NCBI RefSeq assembly: GCF_000312665.1
Contig: NZ_HF536772.1
Span: 1,889,975 to 1,953,974, forward strand
DNA: 64,000 nucleotides
Reading direction: 5' to 3'
From: Rhizobium mesoamericanum STM3625
GTDB lineage: Bacteria; Pseudomonadota; Alphaproteobacteria; Rhizobiales; Rhizobiaceae
Under the pieces are notes generated by a model. It searched no databases. It was not told where the DNA came from and saw nothing but the letters and a program-made list of their open reading frames with translations. Shown here one piece after another: positions 45,769 through 55,711 of this stretch (within the stretch, counting starts at the first letter, position 1; every line of letters starts with the position of its first letter). A program made the position numbers and the translations under genes.

Positions 45769-48108
45769 TCAGGGAAGGGCGTAGCCTATCACATAATCGC
45801 CGGGCTTGGTTCCGATCGAGCCATGGCCGCCGGCGACCATGACGACGAACTGCTTGTTGTCACTCGTTGTATAGGTCATAGGTGTCGCCTGGCCGCCGGC
45901 CGGCAGACGGGCTTGCCAGAGTTGGTCGCCATTGGCGACGTCATAGGCGCGTAAAAAGTTATCGACGGCCGCCCCGAGGAAGGCAACGCCACCCCTTGTC
46001 AGGATCGGACCGCCAATGCCCGGTACGCCTACCTTGAAGGGCAATGGCAATGCCGACATATCGTAGACGGTTCCGTTCTTGCGCTTGTAGGCAATCTTTC
46101 CGGTACGCAGATCCGCACCTGTGACATAGCCCCATGGTGGCGCCTGGCAGGGAATCTTCAGCGGTCCGAGGAAAGGTCCCATGAACACGCCGTAGGGGGC
46201 GCCGTCATTGCGGTTGAGCCCCTGTTCGCTGCCCTTTTCATCCTGCCCCTTCGGCGGAATATCAGCAGCGGGAACCAGCCGTGAGGTAAAGGCGAGATAG
46301 GTCGGCATGGCGAACATGATCTGCCGCTCCGGGTCCACAGCAACGCTGCCCCAGTTGAAAGTGCCGAAATTGCCGGGATAGATGATCGAACCCACCAGCG
46401 ACGGCGGCGTATAGCGACCTTCGTATTTGTAGCGATGGAACTGGATGCGGCAGGCGAGCTGGTCGAGCAACGTCACACCCCACATGTCCTTCTCCTGCAG
46501 CGGCGGCGGCGAGAAGGTGAGGTCGGAGATCGGCTGGGTTGGCGACGTATGGTCTTCAGGGATGGCGCCGCCTGGAGCCGGTATCTCCTTGAACGGGATG
46601 ATCGCCTCCCCGGTGCGCCGATCGAGCACGTAGATGTCGCCCTGCTTGGTCGGGGCGACAAGCGCCGGCACGGACGTTCCGTCCGATCTCGTCATGTCGA
46701 ACAGCACAGGCTGGGCGGGAACGTCCATGTCCCACAAGTCGTGATGGACGAATTGCTGTACCCATTTCACCTGTCCGGTGGCGATGTCGAGCGCGACGAT
46801 CGAGGAGGAGTATTTCTCGACATGGGCGCTGCGGTTCATGCCGAGCTGGTCGGGTACCTGATTGCCGAGCGGGATATAGACCATGCCGAGGCCGTCATCG
46901 ACACTGAAGACAGACCAGCTGTTCGGAGAGTTCGTGGTGTACGTCTGCCCTTCGGCCAACGGCGTGGTGACGTCGGGATTGCCCGAATCCCAGTTCCAGA
47001 TGAGCGCGCCGGTATTGATATCGTATGCGCGGATGACGCCGGACTGCTCCTTGGTCGAATAGTTGTCGTTGACGGCGCCGCCGACGATCAGCTTGCCGGC
47101 GACAGCGACCGGCGGCGACGTCGAATAGTAGTAGCCGGCCGGATTGTACTGCATGCCCTTTTCGAGATGCAGCACGCCATTTTCGGCAAAGCTTGGGCAG
47201 ATCTGGCCATTCGCCGCGTCGAGCGCGATCAGGCGCGCGTCGGACGTTGGAAGAAATATACGCTCGGCGCAGGCGGAGCCGGGGGCTGCGGCCGTGTCGC
47301 GATAGTAAGTGACGCCGCGGCAAGTCTGGTGTTGGCGGTTCGGGTTCATGCCGGAGTTGGAATCGTACTTCCATTTCTCCTTGCCTGTCTTGGCGTCGAG
47401 GGCGATTGCCCAATTGTGAGGCGTGCAGAGATACAGCGTGTCGCCGACTTTCAGCGGTGTGACCTGATAGGTGGTTTCGCCGACATCCTCCGGCCGCTTC
47501 ACGTCGCCAGTCTGATAGCGCCAGACTTCCCTGAGATCCCTGACGTTGCTGACATTAATCTGATCAAGCGGAGAAAAGCGTTGGCCGAATGATGTGCGGC
47601 CGTATTGATGCCACTCTCCGTCGGGAACATCACCGCCGAATTCAGCGGGGCTGGTAACGGCCTCAGTCGGCAGATTGCCCATGATCCGGTGCGGATCGGT
47701 CGTCATGGAATAGCCTGCGACGGCGATCGCGACTAGAACCGCGATGGCAAGCGGCCAGGGGTTGGCCCCATAGGAAATACCGGTCGGGCTGACAAAGCCG
47801 AGCGGCCGGCGGATCCAAGGCGTCAACAGCCACAAACCGAGAAGAATGATCAGTCCGCCGCGCGGCCCAAGCTGCCACCAGTCGAATCCGACTTCCCAGA
47901 CCGCCCAGACCAAGGCGACCGCGATCAGCGCTGCATAGGCCCACAACGCGGCTGATCTTCGCAACAGAAGCAGGACAGCAGTCACCAAGAACATGGCGCC
48001 GGCAAAGAGATAAAAGAAGCTGCCGCCGAGTATGATGAGCCAGAGCCCACCACCGACCAGGGCAAGGCCGAAAAGCATGAAAAGCACTGATGTAACGACG
48101 ATTGCCAT
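45769..48108 (-). CDS. gcd: Membrane-bound PQQ-dependent glucose dehydrogenase
   Basis: 779 residues. The N-terminal 150 hold about five membrane helices that carry the quinone site. The rest is the eight-bladed PQQ propeller; WHQYGRTSFGQRFSPLDQIN, TPHNWAIALDAKTGKEKWKY and NWGSVAVDPERQIMFAMPTY are typical. It oxidises glucose to gluconolactone in the periplasm and donates electrons to ubiquinone, and is tied to phosphate solubilisation in rhizosphere bacteria. It needs PQQ, and no pqq genes are visible here. Single gene. Confidence 0.95.
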   Translation of the reverse strand: MAIVVTSVLFMLFGLALVGGGLWLIILGGSFFYLFAGAMFLVTAVLLLLRRSAALWAYAALIAVALVWAVWEVGFDWWQLGPRGGLIILLGLWLLTPWIRRPLGFVSPTGISYGANPWPLAIAVLVAIAVAGYSMTTDPHRIMGNLPTEAVTSPAEFGGDVPDGEWHQYGRTSFGQRFSPLDQINVSNVRDLREVWRYQTGDVKRPEDVGETTYQVTPLKVGDTLYLCTPHNWAIALDAKTGKEKWKYDSNSGMNPNRQHQTCRGVTYYRDTAAAPGSACAERIFLPTSDARLIALDAANGQICPSFAENGVLHLEKGMQYNPAGYYYSTSPPVAVAGKLIVGGAVNDNYSTKEQSGVIRAYDINTGALIWNWDSGNPDVTTPLAEGQTYTTNSPNSWSVFSVDDGLGMVYIPLGNQVPDQLGMNRSAHVEKYSSSIVALDIATGQVKWVQQFVHHDLWDMDVPAQPVLFDMTRSDGTSVPALVAPTKQGDIYVLDRRTGEAIIPFKEIPAPGGAIPEDHTSPTQPISDLTFSPPPLQEKDMWGVTLLDQLACRIQFHRYKYEGRYTPPSLVGSIIYPGNFGTFNWGSVAVDPERQIMFAMPTYLAFTSRLVPAADIPPKGQDEKGSEQGLNRNDGAPYGVFMGPFLGPLKIPCQAPPWGYVTGADLRTGKIAYKRKNGTVYDMSALPLPFKVGVPGIGGPILTRGGVAFLGAAVDNFLRAYDVANGDQLWQARLPAGGQATPMTYTTSDNKQFVVMVAGGHGSIGTKPGDYVIGYALP

Positions 48109-48234
48109 CTGGGAAGACTCCCGCTGATGTTAAACGGGTGCGATCAGAGCGCGAAAAAATTCGCAAATCAGCGAGATAGAGCGGTCGCAATGAGCGTCAA
48201 CTGCGACCTTAGGTAGGAGAGTGCTTTCGTCCGA

Positions 48235-49743
48235 TCACGTTCCGCAGAAGGTCTGCAGCACGCGTTCTTCCGGCTTCGGCGGCTCCATGTATGCCAGAAA
48301 GTCAGGTTGATCGTCATAGGGCTTGGAGAGGACCGCAAGAAGTGCCTCGAAGAGCGAGAAGTCCGCATCCTCGACGGCGGCGTTGATCGCCTGCTCGATA
48401 CGATGGTTGCGCGGAATGAAAGCGGGATTGACAGCGCGCATCGCCGCCCTTCGGTCGGCTGCGGTCCGACCACTGTCACGGGTCAGACGATCGCACCAGC
48501 GGGCAAGCCATTCGCGCGCGCCTTCCGGCTCGCGAAAAGTCGAAAGGAAGAGTGCCTCGCCATCTCCAGGGGCGGCGCAGTCGCAAAGGCGGCGCAACGC
48601 GAGGGTAAAGTCGGCTTGGCTCGCCTGCATCGCTGCAAGCAGCGACTGAATGAGGTCCAGATCGCTGTCTTCGACGGTCGCCAAACCAATCTTCTCGCGC
48701 ATGCCGCGCAGCCAGTGGATCTGGAAGCGCTCGCCGTATTGCTGGATCACGGCGTTGGCGAGTTCGACGGCCTTCTCCGCATCCGCATTAAAAAGCGGCA
48801 GCAGGGTTTCCCCGAGTCGTGCTAAATTCCATTGGCCGATGCCCGGTTGGTTGGCATAGGAATAGCGCCCGCCCTGGTCGATCGAGGAAAAGACGGTGCG
48901 CGGATCATAGGCGTCCATGAAGGCGCAGGGGCCGAAATCGATCGTCTCGCCCGAAATGGTCATGTTGTCGGTGTTCATGACACCGTGGATGAAGCCGATG
49001 TGCAGCCACTTGGCGATCAATGCCGCCTGCCGTTCGCAAACGGCCTCATAGAGTGCAAGGTAGGGATTGTCCGTGTCCTTGAGGTGCGGGTAGTGCCGGT
49101 CGATCACGTAGTCTGCCAACGCCCGCACGCCGTCCGTATCACCGCGCGCGGCAAAGAACTGGAACGTGCCGACGCGGATGTGGCTCGCGGCAACACGGGT
49201 GAAGACCGCACCCGGCAGGATGTTTTCGCGATAGACGGGCTGGCCTGTCGAAACCGCGGCGAGCGCTCGGGTTGCCGGCAGGCCGAGAGCATACATCGCC
49301 TCGCTGACGATATACTCCCGAAGCACCGGGCCGAGCGCGGCACGTCCATCGCCGCGGCGGGAATAGGCCGTCTGGCCTGCCCCCTTCAGCTGGATATCGC
49401 GCCGCTGACCGTTGCGGTCGATGACCTCGCCAAGCAGGATCGCCCGTCCGTCGCCGAGCAGCGGGACGAAGGATCCAAACTGATGCCCGGCATAGGCCAT
49501 AGCCAGCGGATCCGCGCCTTCGGGCACGAGGTTGCCCGAAAAGATCGCAGCGCCGTCTCTCTTGAGCGCCTCGATATCTAGGCCGAGTTCTTCGGCAAGC
49601 GGTTCGTTCAGCTTGATCAGCCACGGCTCGGCAGCCTGCGAGGGAGCCTGGCGCGTAAAGAACTGCTGCGGCAACCGCGCGTAGCTGTTGTCGAAGGCGA
49701 AGGGGGCGGCGGGGCGCGTGGATTCTTGCAGAGCTTGGGTCAT
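48235..49743 (-). CDS. selO: Protein adenylyltransferase SelO
   Basis: 502 residues from the ATG at 49743 (an in-frame start at 49782 is less likely). Family blocks are the N-terminal YAGHQFGSFVPLLGDGRAIL, DIQLKGAGQTAYSRRGDGRA and GFIHGVMNTDNMTISGETID, with the NTDN and DFG-like Asp of a pseudokinase fold. SelO transfers AMP to protein hydroxyls as part of redox control. The C-terminus ends QTFCGT with one Cys, where eukaryotic forms carry selenocysteine; no Sec codon is needed. Single gene. Confidence 0.95.
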   Translation of the reverse strand: MTQALQESTRPAAPFAFDNSYARLPQQFFTRQAPSQAAEPWLIKLNEPLAEELGLDIEALKRDGAAIFSGNLVPEGADPLAMAYAGHQFGSFVPLLGDGRAILLGEVIDRNGQRRDIQLKGAGQTAYSRRGDGRAALGPVLREYIVSEAMYALGLPATRALAAVSTGQPVYRENILPGAVFTRVAASHIRVGTFQFFAARGDTDGVRALADYVIDRHYPHLKDTDNPYLALYEAVCERQAALIAKWLHIGFIHGVMNTDNMTISGETIDFGPCAFMDAYDPRTVFSSIDQGGRYSYANQPGIGQWNLARLGETLLPLFNADAEKAVELANAVIQQYGERFQIHWLRGMREKIGLATVEDSDLDLIQSLLAAMQASQADFTLALRRLCDCAAPGDGEALFLSTFREPEGAREWLARWCDRLTRDSGRTAADRRAAMRAVNPAFIPRNHRIEQAINAAVEDADFSLFEALLAVLSKPYDDQPDFLAYMEPPKPEERVLQTFCGT

Positions 49744-50019
49744 GCCCCATAGGTAGGGTTCGGCACCGATTGTCGCAAGCAAGAAGCGGTTTGGTCAAAA
49801 TCCTTTCCGGCAGACAGGATTATGAAACGTTGCTGTGCGACACCTGATCAGGCACGATCTCAGCCATTCCCGGACGGCACGGCTGCCTTTCCATATGAGC
49901 ATAACGGCGCCACATTTGCGGGCGTATACAAAGATCTCAAATCTCCCTTTGGCATCACGCCATACCATACCGCGGCTATCGCTTCCGCGTGGCCACGTCA
50001 TTTCGAGTGATCCCTGACG

Positions 50020-51471
50020 ATGTCGGATCAGATCTACCAGGCAGCGACTATCGCGCGCGCCAAGGCGAATTTCCGCGTGATAGCGATGATCGTGGCAAGC
50101 GCCATGTTTATGGAGCAGCTCGACGCTACCGTTCTGGCAACGGCGCTACCGACCATGGCGCGCGACTTCGGCGTCAGCGCTCCGTCGATGAGTATTGCGC
50201 TGACCTCCTATCTTCTCAGTCTCGCAATCTTCATTCCGGCCAGCGGTTTGATTGCCGATCGCTTCGGCTCGCGCACCGTCTTCCGCTCGGCGATCGCTGT
50301 CTTCGTGGCAGGCTCCATCTTCTGCGCGCTTTCGCCCAATCTCCTCTGCCTCGTCCTGGCGCGGCTTCTGCAGGGGCTTGGCGGCGCGATGATGCTGCCG
50401 GTCGGTCGACTCGTCCTCTTGCGTAGCGTCAGCCGCAAAGACATGGTCAACGCCATGTCATGGCTGCTCGTGCCGGCCCTGGTCGGCCCGATCCTTGGTC
50501 CACCGGTCGGCGGTCTGATCGTCACCTATCTCGACTGGCGCTGGATCTTCTATATCAACGTGCCGATCGGCATCCTCGGCTTCACTTTGGTCTCGATCTT
50601 CATCGAGGATTTCAAGGGTGAGGCGAAGCGCCCATTCGATATGGTTGGTTTCATCCTCTCAGGTATCGGGCTCGGCTCCCTACTGTTTGGTTTCGAAAGC
50701 TCGAGCCGTCCGGGCGAGGGCGCTTTCTCGGTGTTCCTGATCGCCGTCGGAATGCTTTTCGGCATCGCCTACCTCAAGCACGCCCGGCGTCATCCGTCGC
50801 CAATCATGGATTTCTCGCTGATGAAGGTGCCGAGCTTCGGTACCTCGGTCATCGCGGGATCGCTGACCCGCATCACGCAGGGCGCGCAGCCGTTCCTGTT
50901 GCCGCTCTATTTCCAGCTCGGCTTCGGCTTGTCGGCCGCCAAGGCCGGCCAGTTGGTCACTGCTGCCGCCCTCGGCTCCATGGCGATGAAGGCGGTCGCG
51001 CCCCGCGTGCTGCGCCGTTTTGGTTTTCGCAACAGCCTTGTTGCGAACGGCGTGATCGCCACCTTCGGCTACGCGCTCTGCGCCGCCTTCCGTCCGGATT
51101 GGCCGCTGGCGCTGATCTTCGCGATCCTCGTCATGTGCGGCTTCTTCATGTCATTCCAGTTCACGGCCTACAATACCGTGGCTTACGATGAGATCGACCG
51201 CGATCGGATGAGCTCGGCAACCAGCTTCTACACGACGTTCCAGCAGTTGATGCTGTCACTCGGCATCTGCGTCGGCGCGCTGGCACTGCACACATCGATG
51301 ATGGTCAACAGCAGCGAGACGCCGCAGCTTCGCGATTTCTCCACAGCCTTCCTTGTCGTCACCGCTATCTCGGTCACGGCGACGTTCTGGAACTTGCGTT
51401 TTTCGCGAAGCGCTGGCGCCGATATCAGCGGTCACCAGGTTGGCAAGGCGGCACACGCCGTCGAGCACTGA
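50020..51471 (+). CDS. DHA2 family MFS drug exporter (EmrB-like)
   Basis: 483 residues with about 14 membrane helices. MEQLDATVLATALPTMARDFG in helix 1 is the DHA2 motif (D.T.VN.ALP-like). Other blocks are ADRFGSRTVFRSAIAVF and RLLQGLGGAMMLPVGRLVL, and GPPVGGLIVTYLDWRWIFYI, the antiporter motif C. A drug/H+ antiport role is likely. No EmrA-type adaptor lies beside it, so it may act alone at the inner membrane. It converges on the DUF1697 gene. Confidence 0.9.
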   Translation: MSDQIYQAATIARAKANFRVIAMIVASAMFMEQLDATVLATALPTMARDFGVSAPSMSIALTSYLLSLAIFIPASGLIADRFGSRTVFRSAIAVFVAGSIFCALSPNLLCLVLARLLQGLGGAMMLPVGRLVLLRSVSRKDMVNAMSWLLVPALVGPILGPPVGGLIVTYLDWRWIFYINVPIGILGFTLVSIFIEDFKGEAKRPFDMVGFILSGIGLGSLLFGFESSSRPGEGAFSVFLIAVGMLFGIAYLKHARRHPSPIMDFSLMKVPSFGTSVIAGSLTRITQGAQPFLLPLYFQLGFGLSAAKAGQLVTAAALGSMAMKAVAPRVLRRFGFRNSLVANGVIATFGYALCAAFRPDWPLALIFAILVMCGFFMSFQFTAYNTVAYDEIDRDRMSSATSFYTTFQQLMLSLGICVGALALHTSMMVNSSETPQLRDFSTAFLVVTAISVTATFWNLRFSRSAGADISGHQVGKAAHAVEH

Positions 51472-51474
51472 GCC

Positions 51475-51495
51475 AGGACGGAGACTATCCGTCCT
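51475..51495. terminator. Hairpin between convergent genes
   Basis: AGGACGGA / TCCGTCCT with a 5-nt loop, 3 nt after the MFS stop and overlapping the stop codon of the DUF1697 gene on the other strand. No T tract. Confidence 0.45.
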
Positions 51496-52006
51496 CCATC
51501 TGAGCCGCCATCTCGGCGAGTTTGCGCACCGTATTGAGATTACGCGTCGTTCCGGGTTTCAGGGCTGGTAGCTTCAGCTTCGACTTGCCGGAACCAACAG
51601 GGAAATGGACATAGATTTCACGTCCTGCCAAAACAGCCTCCTCGCCATCCGGCGCGACCATCTTGTCGAGCGCATCGTCCGGCGCTGGTTGCGGCAGGAA
51701 GCTCACAAGCAGATAGTTGGGCTTGGCGTCAGGGAAGGGCGCGTTGGCGACGATCGCTTCCAGTTCCTTGCGGCTGCGCAGCAGCACGCCGGGCTTCTTG
51801 CCGAGCAGCATTCCAAGCGCGTCGTCGAGCTTCTGCTCGACCTGCGCCTGCGCCTCGTTTGCGCGAAACAGGACGTTGCCGCTCTGGATGTAGGTCTTCA
51901 CATCGCTAAAGCCGAGCTCTTCGCAGACGGCCTTCAGATCAGCCATGGGCAGCTTGGCCGTGCCGCCGACATTGATCGCTCTCAGGAGCGCCACATAGAC
52001 CGTCAA
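51485..52006 (-). CDS. DUF1697 protein
   Basis: 173 residues from a TTG at 52006 (GGAGG five bases upstream); the longer in-frame ORF to 52117 only overlaps ptrB. MTVYVALLRAINVGGTAKLPMADL is the strong family signature, then TYIQSGNVLFRA. A cytosolic protein of unknown function. It lies 17 bp from the end of ptrB on the same strand, so likely the same transcript. Confidence 0.88.
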   Translation of the reverse strand: MTVYVALLRAINVGGTAKLPMADLKAVCEELGFSDVKTYIQSGNVLFRANEAQAQVEQKLDDALGMLLGKKPGVLLRSRKELEAIVANAPFPDAKPNYLLVSFLPQPAPDDALDKMVAPDGEEAVLAGREIYVHFPVGSGKSKLKLPALKPGTTRNLNTVRKLAEMAAQMEDG

Positions 52007-52022
52007 GGGTTCCTCCAGCCGT

Positions 52023-54131
52023 TTACATCTTGCCCGCGACCTTGATGGCGAAGGCGTATTCGAAGGCGATCTCCTCGAGGCGCTGGAAGCGCCCGGATGC
52101 TCCGCCATGGCCGGCATCCATGTTGGTCTTCAACAGGATCGGCGCCGAGCCGGTCGTCTTTTCTCGCAGCCGCGCCACCCACTTTGCCGGCTCCCAATAG
52201 GTAACGCGCGGATCGGTGAGGCCGCCGAGCGCCAGGATCGGCGGATAGGCTTTGGCGCTGACATTGTCGTAAGGCGAATAGGCGGCGATCTGCTCGTAGT
52301 CTTCCTTGCTCTCAATCGGGTTGCCCCATTCCGGCCATTCGGGCGGCGTCAGCGGCAGCGTGTCGTCGAGCATGGTGTTCAGCACATCGACGAAGGGAAC
52401 GGCGGCAATCAGGCCGGCGAATTTCTCTGGAGCCATGTTGGCAACGGCGCCCATCAGCATGCCGCCGGCCGAGCCCCCCTCGGCAATGATCCTGGCGTAG
52501 GAGGTGAATTTCTCCTGATTCAAATAGTCAGCGGCGGCAATGAAGTCCTTGAAGGTGTTGGTCTTCTTCTCCATCTTGCCGTCTTCGTACCAGGCAAAGC
52601 CCTTGTCCTTGCCGCCGCGGATATGGGCGATTGCATAGACGAAACCACGATCGGCGAGCGACAGGCAGTTGGTGTTGAATCCGGCCGGAATGGTGATGCC
52701 GTAGGCGCCATAGCCATAGAGCAGGCAGGGCGCGGAGCCGTCGAGGGGCGTATCCTTTCGATAGAGAAGGGTGACAGGGACTTGTTCGCCGTCCCAGGCC
52801 GGGGCGAAGACGCGGCGGGTGACGTAATCATCCGGATTGTGGCCGGAGGGCACCTCCTGGGTCTTCAGGAGCGTGCGCTCGCGCGTCACCATATTGTAGT
52901 CGTAGAGCTGCGACGGCGTCGTCATCGACGAATAGGAAAAGCGGATGACGTCGGTATCGTACTCCGCCGCCCCCTGTAGGCCGAGCGAATAGGCCTCTTC
53001 GGCAAAGGTGATGGCGTGTTCCTCGCCGGTGCGACGGTCTCGGATGATGATCTGCGGCAGGCCGTCCTTACGCTCCAGCCAGAGCAGATGGCGCGCATAG
53101 GCCATGTGGCTGATGATCAGGGTGCCCGGCTTGTGCGGTACGACCTCGCGCCAGTTCGCCTTGCCTGGGTTTTCAACCGGCGCCTCCATGATCTTGAAAT
53201 CCTTGGCGTCGCCATCGTTCGTCAGGATGTAGAAGACGTTACCGCCCTCCGTCATCGAATATTCGATGCCTTCCTCGCGCTCCGCCACCAACTTCGGCTC
53301 CGCCGTCAGGTCCTTGGTGGAGAGCAGTCGGTATTCCGACGTCTCGTGATCATGGATGTCGATGTAGATAAAGTCGTCGAGCAGCGAACCGCCGACGCCC
53401 ATGAAGAAGCCCGCATCCTTCTCCTCGTAGACCAGCCGGTCTTCGGATTGAGGCGTGCCGAGAATGTGGTGGAACACCTTCGAGGGGCGGTGGTTCTCGT
53501 CGAGCGCCGAGTAGAAGAAGCTCTTGCCGTCGGGCGCCCAGACGCCGCCCCCGCCGGTGTTTTCGATCACGTCGGCCATGTCCTGGCCGGTCGTAAGATC
53601 GCGCACTCTCAGCGTATAGAACTCCGAGCCCTTGTCATCATAGCCCCAGATGCCACGGCTGTGGTCGGTCGAGTGGTCGAGGCCGGCGAGCCTGAAATAT
53701 GCCTTGCCGGCGGCCTCCTTGTCGCCGTCGAGCAGAACGCTGCGGATCGCCTCGTCCTTGACGTCGCCGTTGCGCGGAATGCGGAAGTAGCGCGGCTGTT
53801 CGCCGCCGGTGACGAAGAAGGTGCCGTAGGCAAAGTCGCCGTCCTTCATCGGTACTGAGCTGTCGTCCTCCTTGATGCGGCCGCGCATTTCGGCAAACAG
53901 CGTTTTCTGCAGCGCCTTGGTGTCTTCCATCGCCGCGTTCATGTAGACATTTTCGGCTTCCAGGTGCTGACGGATCGCGGGATCGAGGGTCGACGGATCC
54001 TTGAACATCGCCTGCCAGTTGTCGGCGCGCAGCCACGCGTAGTCGTCGGTCCGCGTGATGCCGTGGCGCGTATCGGAGAGCGGCTTCTTGGCGGCGACGG
54101 GCGGGTTCGGCAGGTTCGTGAAGACGGTCAA
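52023..54131 (-). CDS. ptrB: Oligopeptidase B (prolyl oligopeptidase family, S9)
   Basis: 702 residues from a TTG at 54131 with GGAG six bases upstream; a longer ATG form at 54170 is possible. The beta-propeller N-terminal half starts NLPNPPVAAKKPLSDTRHGI. The catalytic part has EGGSAGGM (Ser about 554), then an Asp region around LALGGLTDPRVTYWEP and the His in MDAGHGGASGR. It cleaves short peptides after Arg/Lys in the cytosol. Its 3' neighbour DUF1697 is 17 bp away. Confidence 0.93.
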   Translation of the reverse strand: MTVFTNLPNPPVAAKKPLSDTRHGITRTDDYAWLRADNWQAMFKDPSTLDPAIRQHLEAENVYMNAAMEDTKALQKTLFAEMRGRIKEDDSSVPMKDGDFAYGTFFVTGGEQPRYFRIPRNGDVKDEAIRSVLLDGDKEAAGKAYFRLAGLDHSTDHSRGIWGYDDKGSEFYTLRVRDLTTGQDMADVIENTGGGGVWAPDGKSFFYSALDENHRPSKVFHHILGTPQSEDRLVYEEKDAGFFMGVGGSLLDDFIYIDIHDHETSEYRLLSTKDLTAEPKLVAEREEGIEYSMTEGGNVFYILTNDGDAKDFKIMEAPVENPGKANWREVVPHKPGTLIISHMAYARHLLWLERKDGLPQIIIRDRRTGEEHAITFAEEAYSLGLQGAAEYDTDVIRFSYSSMTTPSQLYDYNMVTRERTLLKTQEVPSGHNPDDYVTRRVFAPAWDGEQVPVTLLYRKDTPLDGSAPCLLYGYGAYGITIPAGFNTNCLSLADRGFVYAIAHIRGGKDKGFAWYEDGKMEKKTNTFKDFIAAADYLNQEKFTSYARIIAEGGSAGGMLMGAVANMAPEKFAGLIAAVPFVDVLNTMLDDTLPLTPPEWPEWGNPIESKEDYEQIAAYSPYDNVSAKAYPPILALGGLTDPRVTYWEPAKWVARLREKTTGSAPILLKTNMDAGHGGASGRFQRLEEIAFEYAFAIKVAGKM

Positions 54132-54340
54132 GGAAGGCTCCGGATACGTGATGTCAGGTGGGCAAGACATAGAGACGCGGATGTCTTGGATCAAGCGCCG
54201 AAGACAGCTCTGTGGCAAAACCGAAGGAACGCTCATGTTGCCTTGATGTCACCACATTGTTTAAGAAAGTCCGCTACGTCGCCCGGAAATTGCCCCTTGT
54301 ACGACTGCGGAAACCTCGGTTCTCCACAGGCGAGTCCGGA

Positions 54341-54757
54341 ATGAGAATGCAAAGGAATCCCACCGTAATGCCAAAAAGTCTCGTGTTGCTTCTGTCCGCA
54401 TTTAGCCTTGCTTTTCCAGCCTTCGCAGTCGATCCCGCAATCAAGAAGCAACTCGAAAGGCTCGATCCCGCGACCCGTCTCGAGCAGAGCTGCGACACGG
54501 AGGCCATGAGCCGAATCAACAAAGACGATACTGGTTACAAACCCGATAAGGTGATTGCCTATACGTTCAAGGATCCGGTCCCCAGCGACGACAAGCTGGA
54601 GGCGCCCGGCGCGGTATTCCGCAGCAAGGGCGATTGGTATCATCTATCCTATACCTGCATCACCGGTCCGCAGCACATGAACGTCCGCGATCTGCAATAC
54701 ACGATTGGCGACAAGGTCCCGCGCGAGAAGTGGGAAAACTACTATCTCTATGATTGA
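54341..54757 (+). CDS. Exported DUF930 protein
   Basis: About 139 residues from ATG 54341 (or 54368, MPKSLVLLLSAF). The signal peptide (SLVLLLSAFSLAFPAFAVD) is clear. The family core is DPATRLEQSCDTEAMSRINK, then KVIAYTFKDPVPSD, and a Cys near SYTCITGPQHMNV. DUF930 proteins are periplasmic and of unknown function, common in rhizobia. Single gene; divergent from ptrB. Confidence 0.85.
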   Translation: MRMQRNPTVMPKSLVLLLSAFSLAFPAFAVDPAIKKQLERLDPATRLEQSCDTEAMSRINKDDTGYKPDKVIAYTFKDPVPSDDKLEAPGAVFRSKGDWYHLSYTCITGPQHMNVRDLQYTIGDKVPREKWENYYLYD

Positions 54758-54925
54758 ACGCCTGGTGGAGGGGCCTTTCCCAGCTTTGCCTTTGTGAAGC
54801 CTTAGTCCTCTGGCATCTGCTCCTTCGATGATGCTCGCGCAAATCACGAGCGGCGCCAAACCACGTGGCGCCGGCGCGCGGCGTGCGTTATGCAATGCTT
54901 GAACCATGAACGGCTTCTCTTTGGT

Positions 54926-55711
54926 ATGAATCGTCTTTTTCTTGCTTCGGCTCTGGTGATCGCCTCCGTTTCGGCGGCTTCTGCGGCCGCTCTTCCTGCA
55001 CCGGCCAAAGCCGCGCAAGCGTCCAAGGCCGTCGAGCCGAAGTTGGTCGAGCCGCGACTGCGTATTGGCGCGTCTGGCATCGATGGTCACGCGCGCGTGG
55101 CGCTGACGTTCGACGCCTGCATGGGTCAAGCCGACGACCGCATCCTCACGGTTCTGATCCGCGAGCGGATCCCCGCGACGATCTTCGTCACCGCGCGCTG
55201 GCTAAAGCACAATCCACAGGCGCTCCAGGTGTTCCTTCAGAATCCCGATCTCTTCGAGCTCGAGAACCACGGCCAGAACCATGTCCCAGCCGTTGACAAA
55301 CCGGTGTCGATTTACGGTATTGCCGCCGCCGGGTCGCCGGAAGCGGTGCGCCAGGAAGTCCAGGGCGGCGCCGATGCAATGGTTGCGGCCGGTATTGCCC
55401 CGCCGCACTGGTTCCGCGGCTCGACGGCCAAGTACAACCGCTCCTCGATCGTGCAGATCCGTGAAATGGGATACCGCATCGCCGGTTACTCCGTGAACGG
55501 CGACGGCGGCTCGCTCCTCGGCGCCAGTGTCACGGAAAAACGGATTGCGTCAGCCAAGGACGGCGACGTGGTGATCTCCCACATCAATCAGCCGACGCAT
55601 GCCGCTGGAGAGGGCGTTGCCAAAGCGATCATCGACCTGAAGGCCAAGGGCGTCGAATTCGTCCGCCTACAAGATGTCGAGGACATGGGCGACGACCAGA
55701 CGACGCAGTGA
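54926..55711 (+). CDS. Exported polysaccharide deacetylase-like protein (NodB homology domain)
   Basis: 261 residues from the ATG at 54926, as the signal peptide (MNRLFLASALVIASVSAASAA) begins there; an in-frame start at 54890 is less likely. The NodB domain has VALTFDACMGQADDRI, where DAC replaces the usual first DD pair; a TIFVTARWLKHNP turn; His in ELENHGQNH; and the late GDVVISHINQPTHAAGEG. It may deacetylate chitin, peptidoglycan or exopolysaccharide. The altered DAC motif leaves full activity unsure. Confidence 0.85.
   Translation: MNRLFLASALVIASVSAASAAALPAPAKAAQASKAVEPKLVEPRLRIGASGIDGHARVALTFDACMGQADDRILTVLIRERIPATIFVTARWLKHNPQALQVFLQNPDLFELENHGQNHVPAVDKPVSIYGIAAAGSPEAVRQEVQGGADAMVAAGIAPPHWFRGSTAKYNRSSIVQIREMGYRIAGYSVNGDGGSLLGASVTEKRIASAKDGDVVISHINQPTHAAGEGVAKAIIDLKAKGVEFVRLQDVEDMGDDQTTQ

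Noticed and set aside
46435..47592. 385-codon plus-strand ORF over gcd
   Set aside because: Antisense of a confidently identified gene; no recognisable domain.
48235..48250. Selenocysteine at the SelO C-terminus
   Set aside because: The residue is an ordinary Cys codon (TFCGT); no TGA is in frame before the stop.
49744..50019. Small ORFs between selO and the MFS gene
   Set aside because: Overlapping ORFs on both strands of similar size and no ribosome site; not supported.
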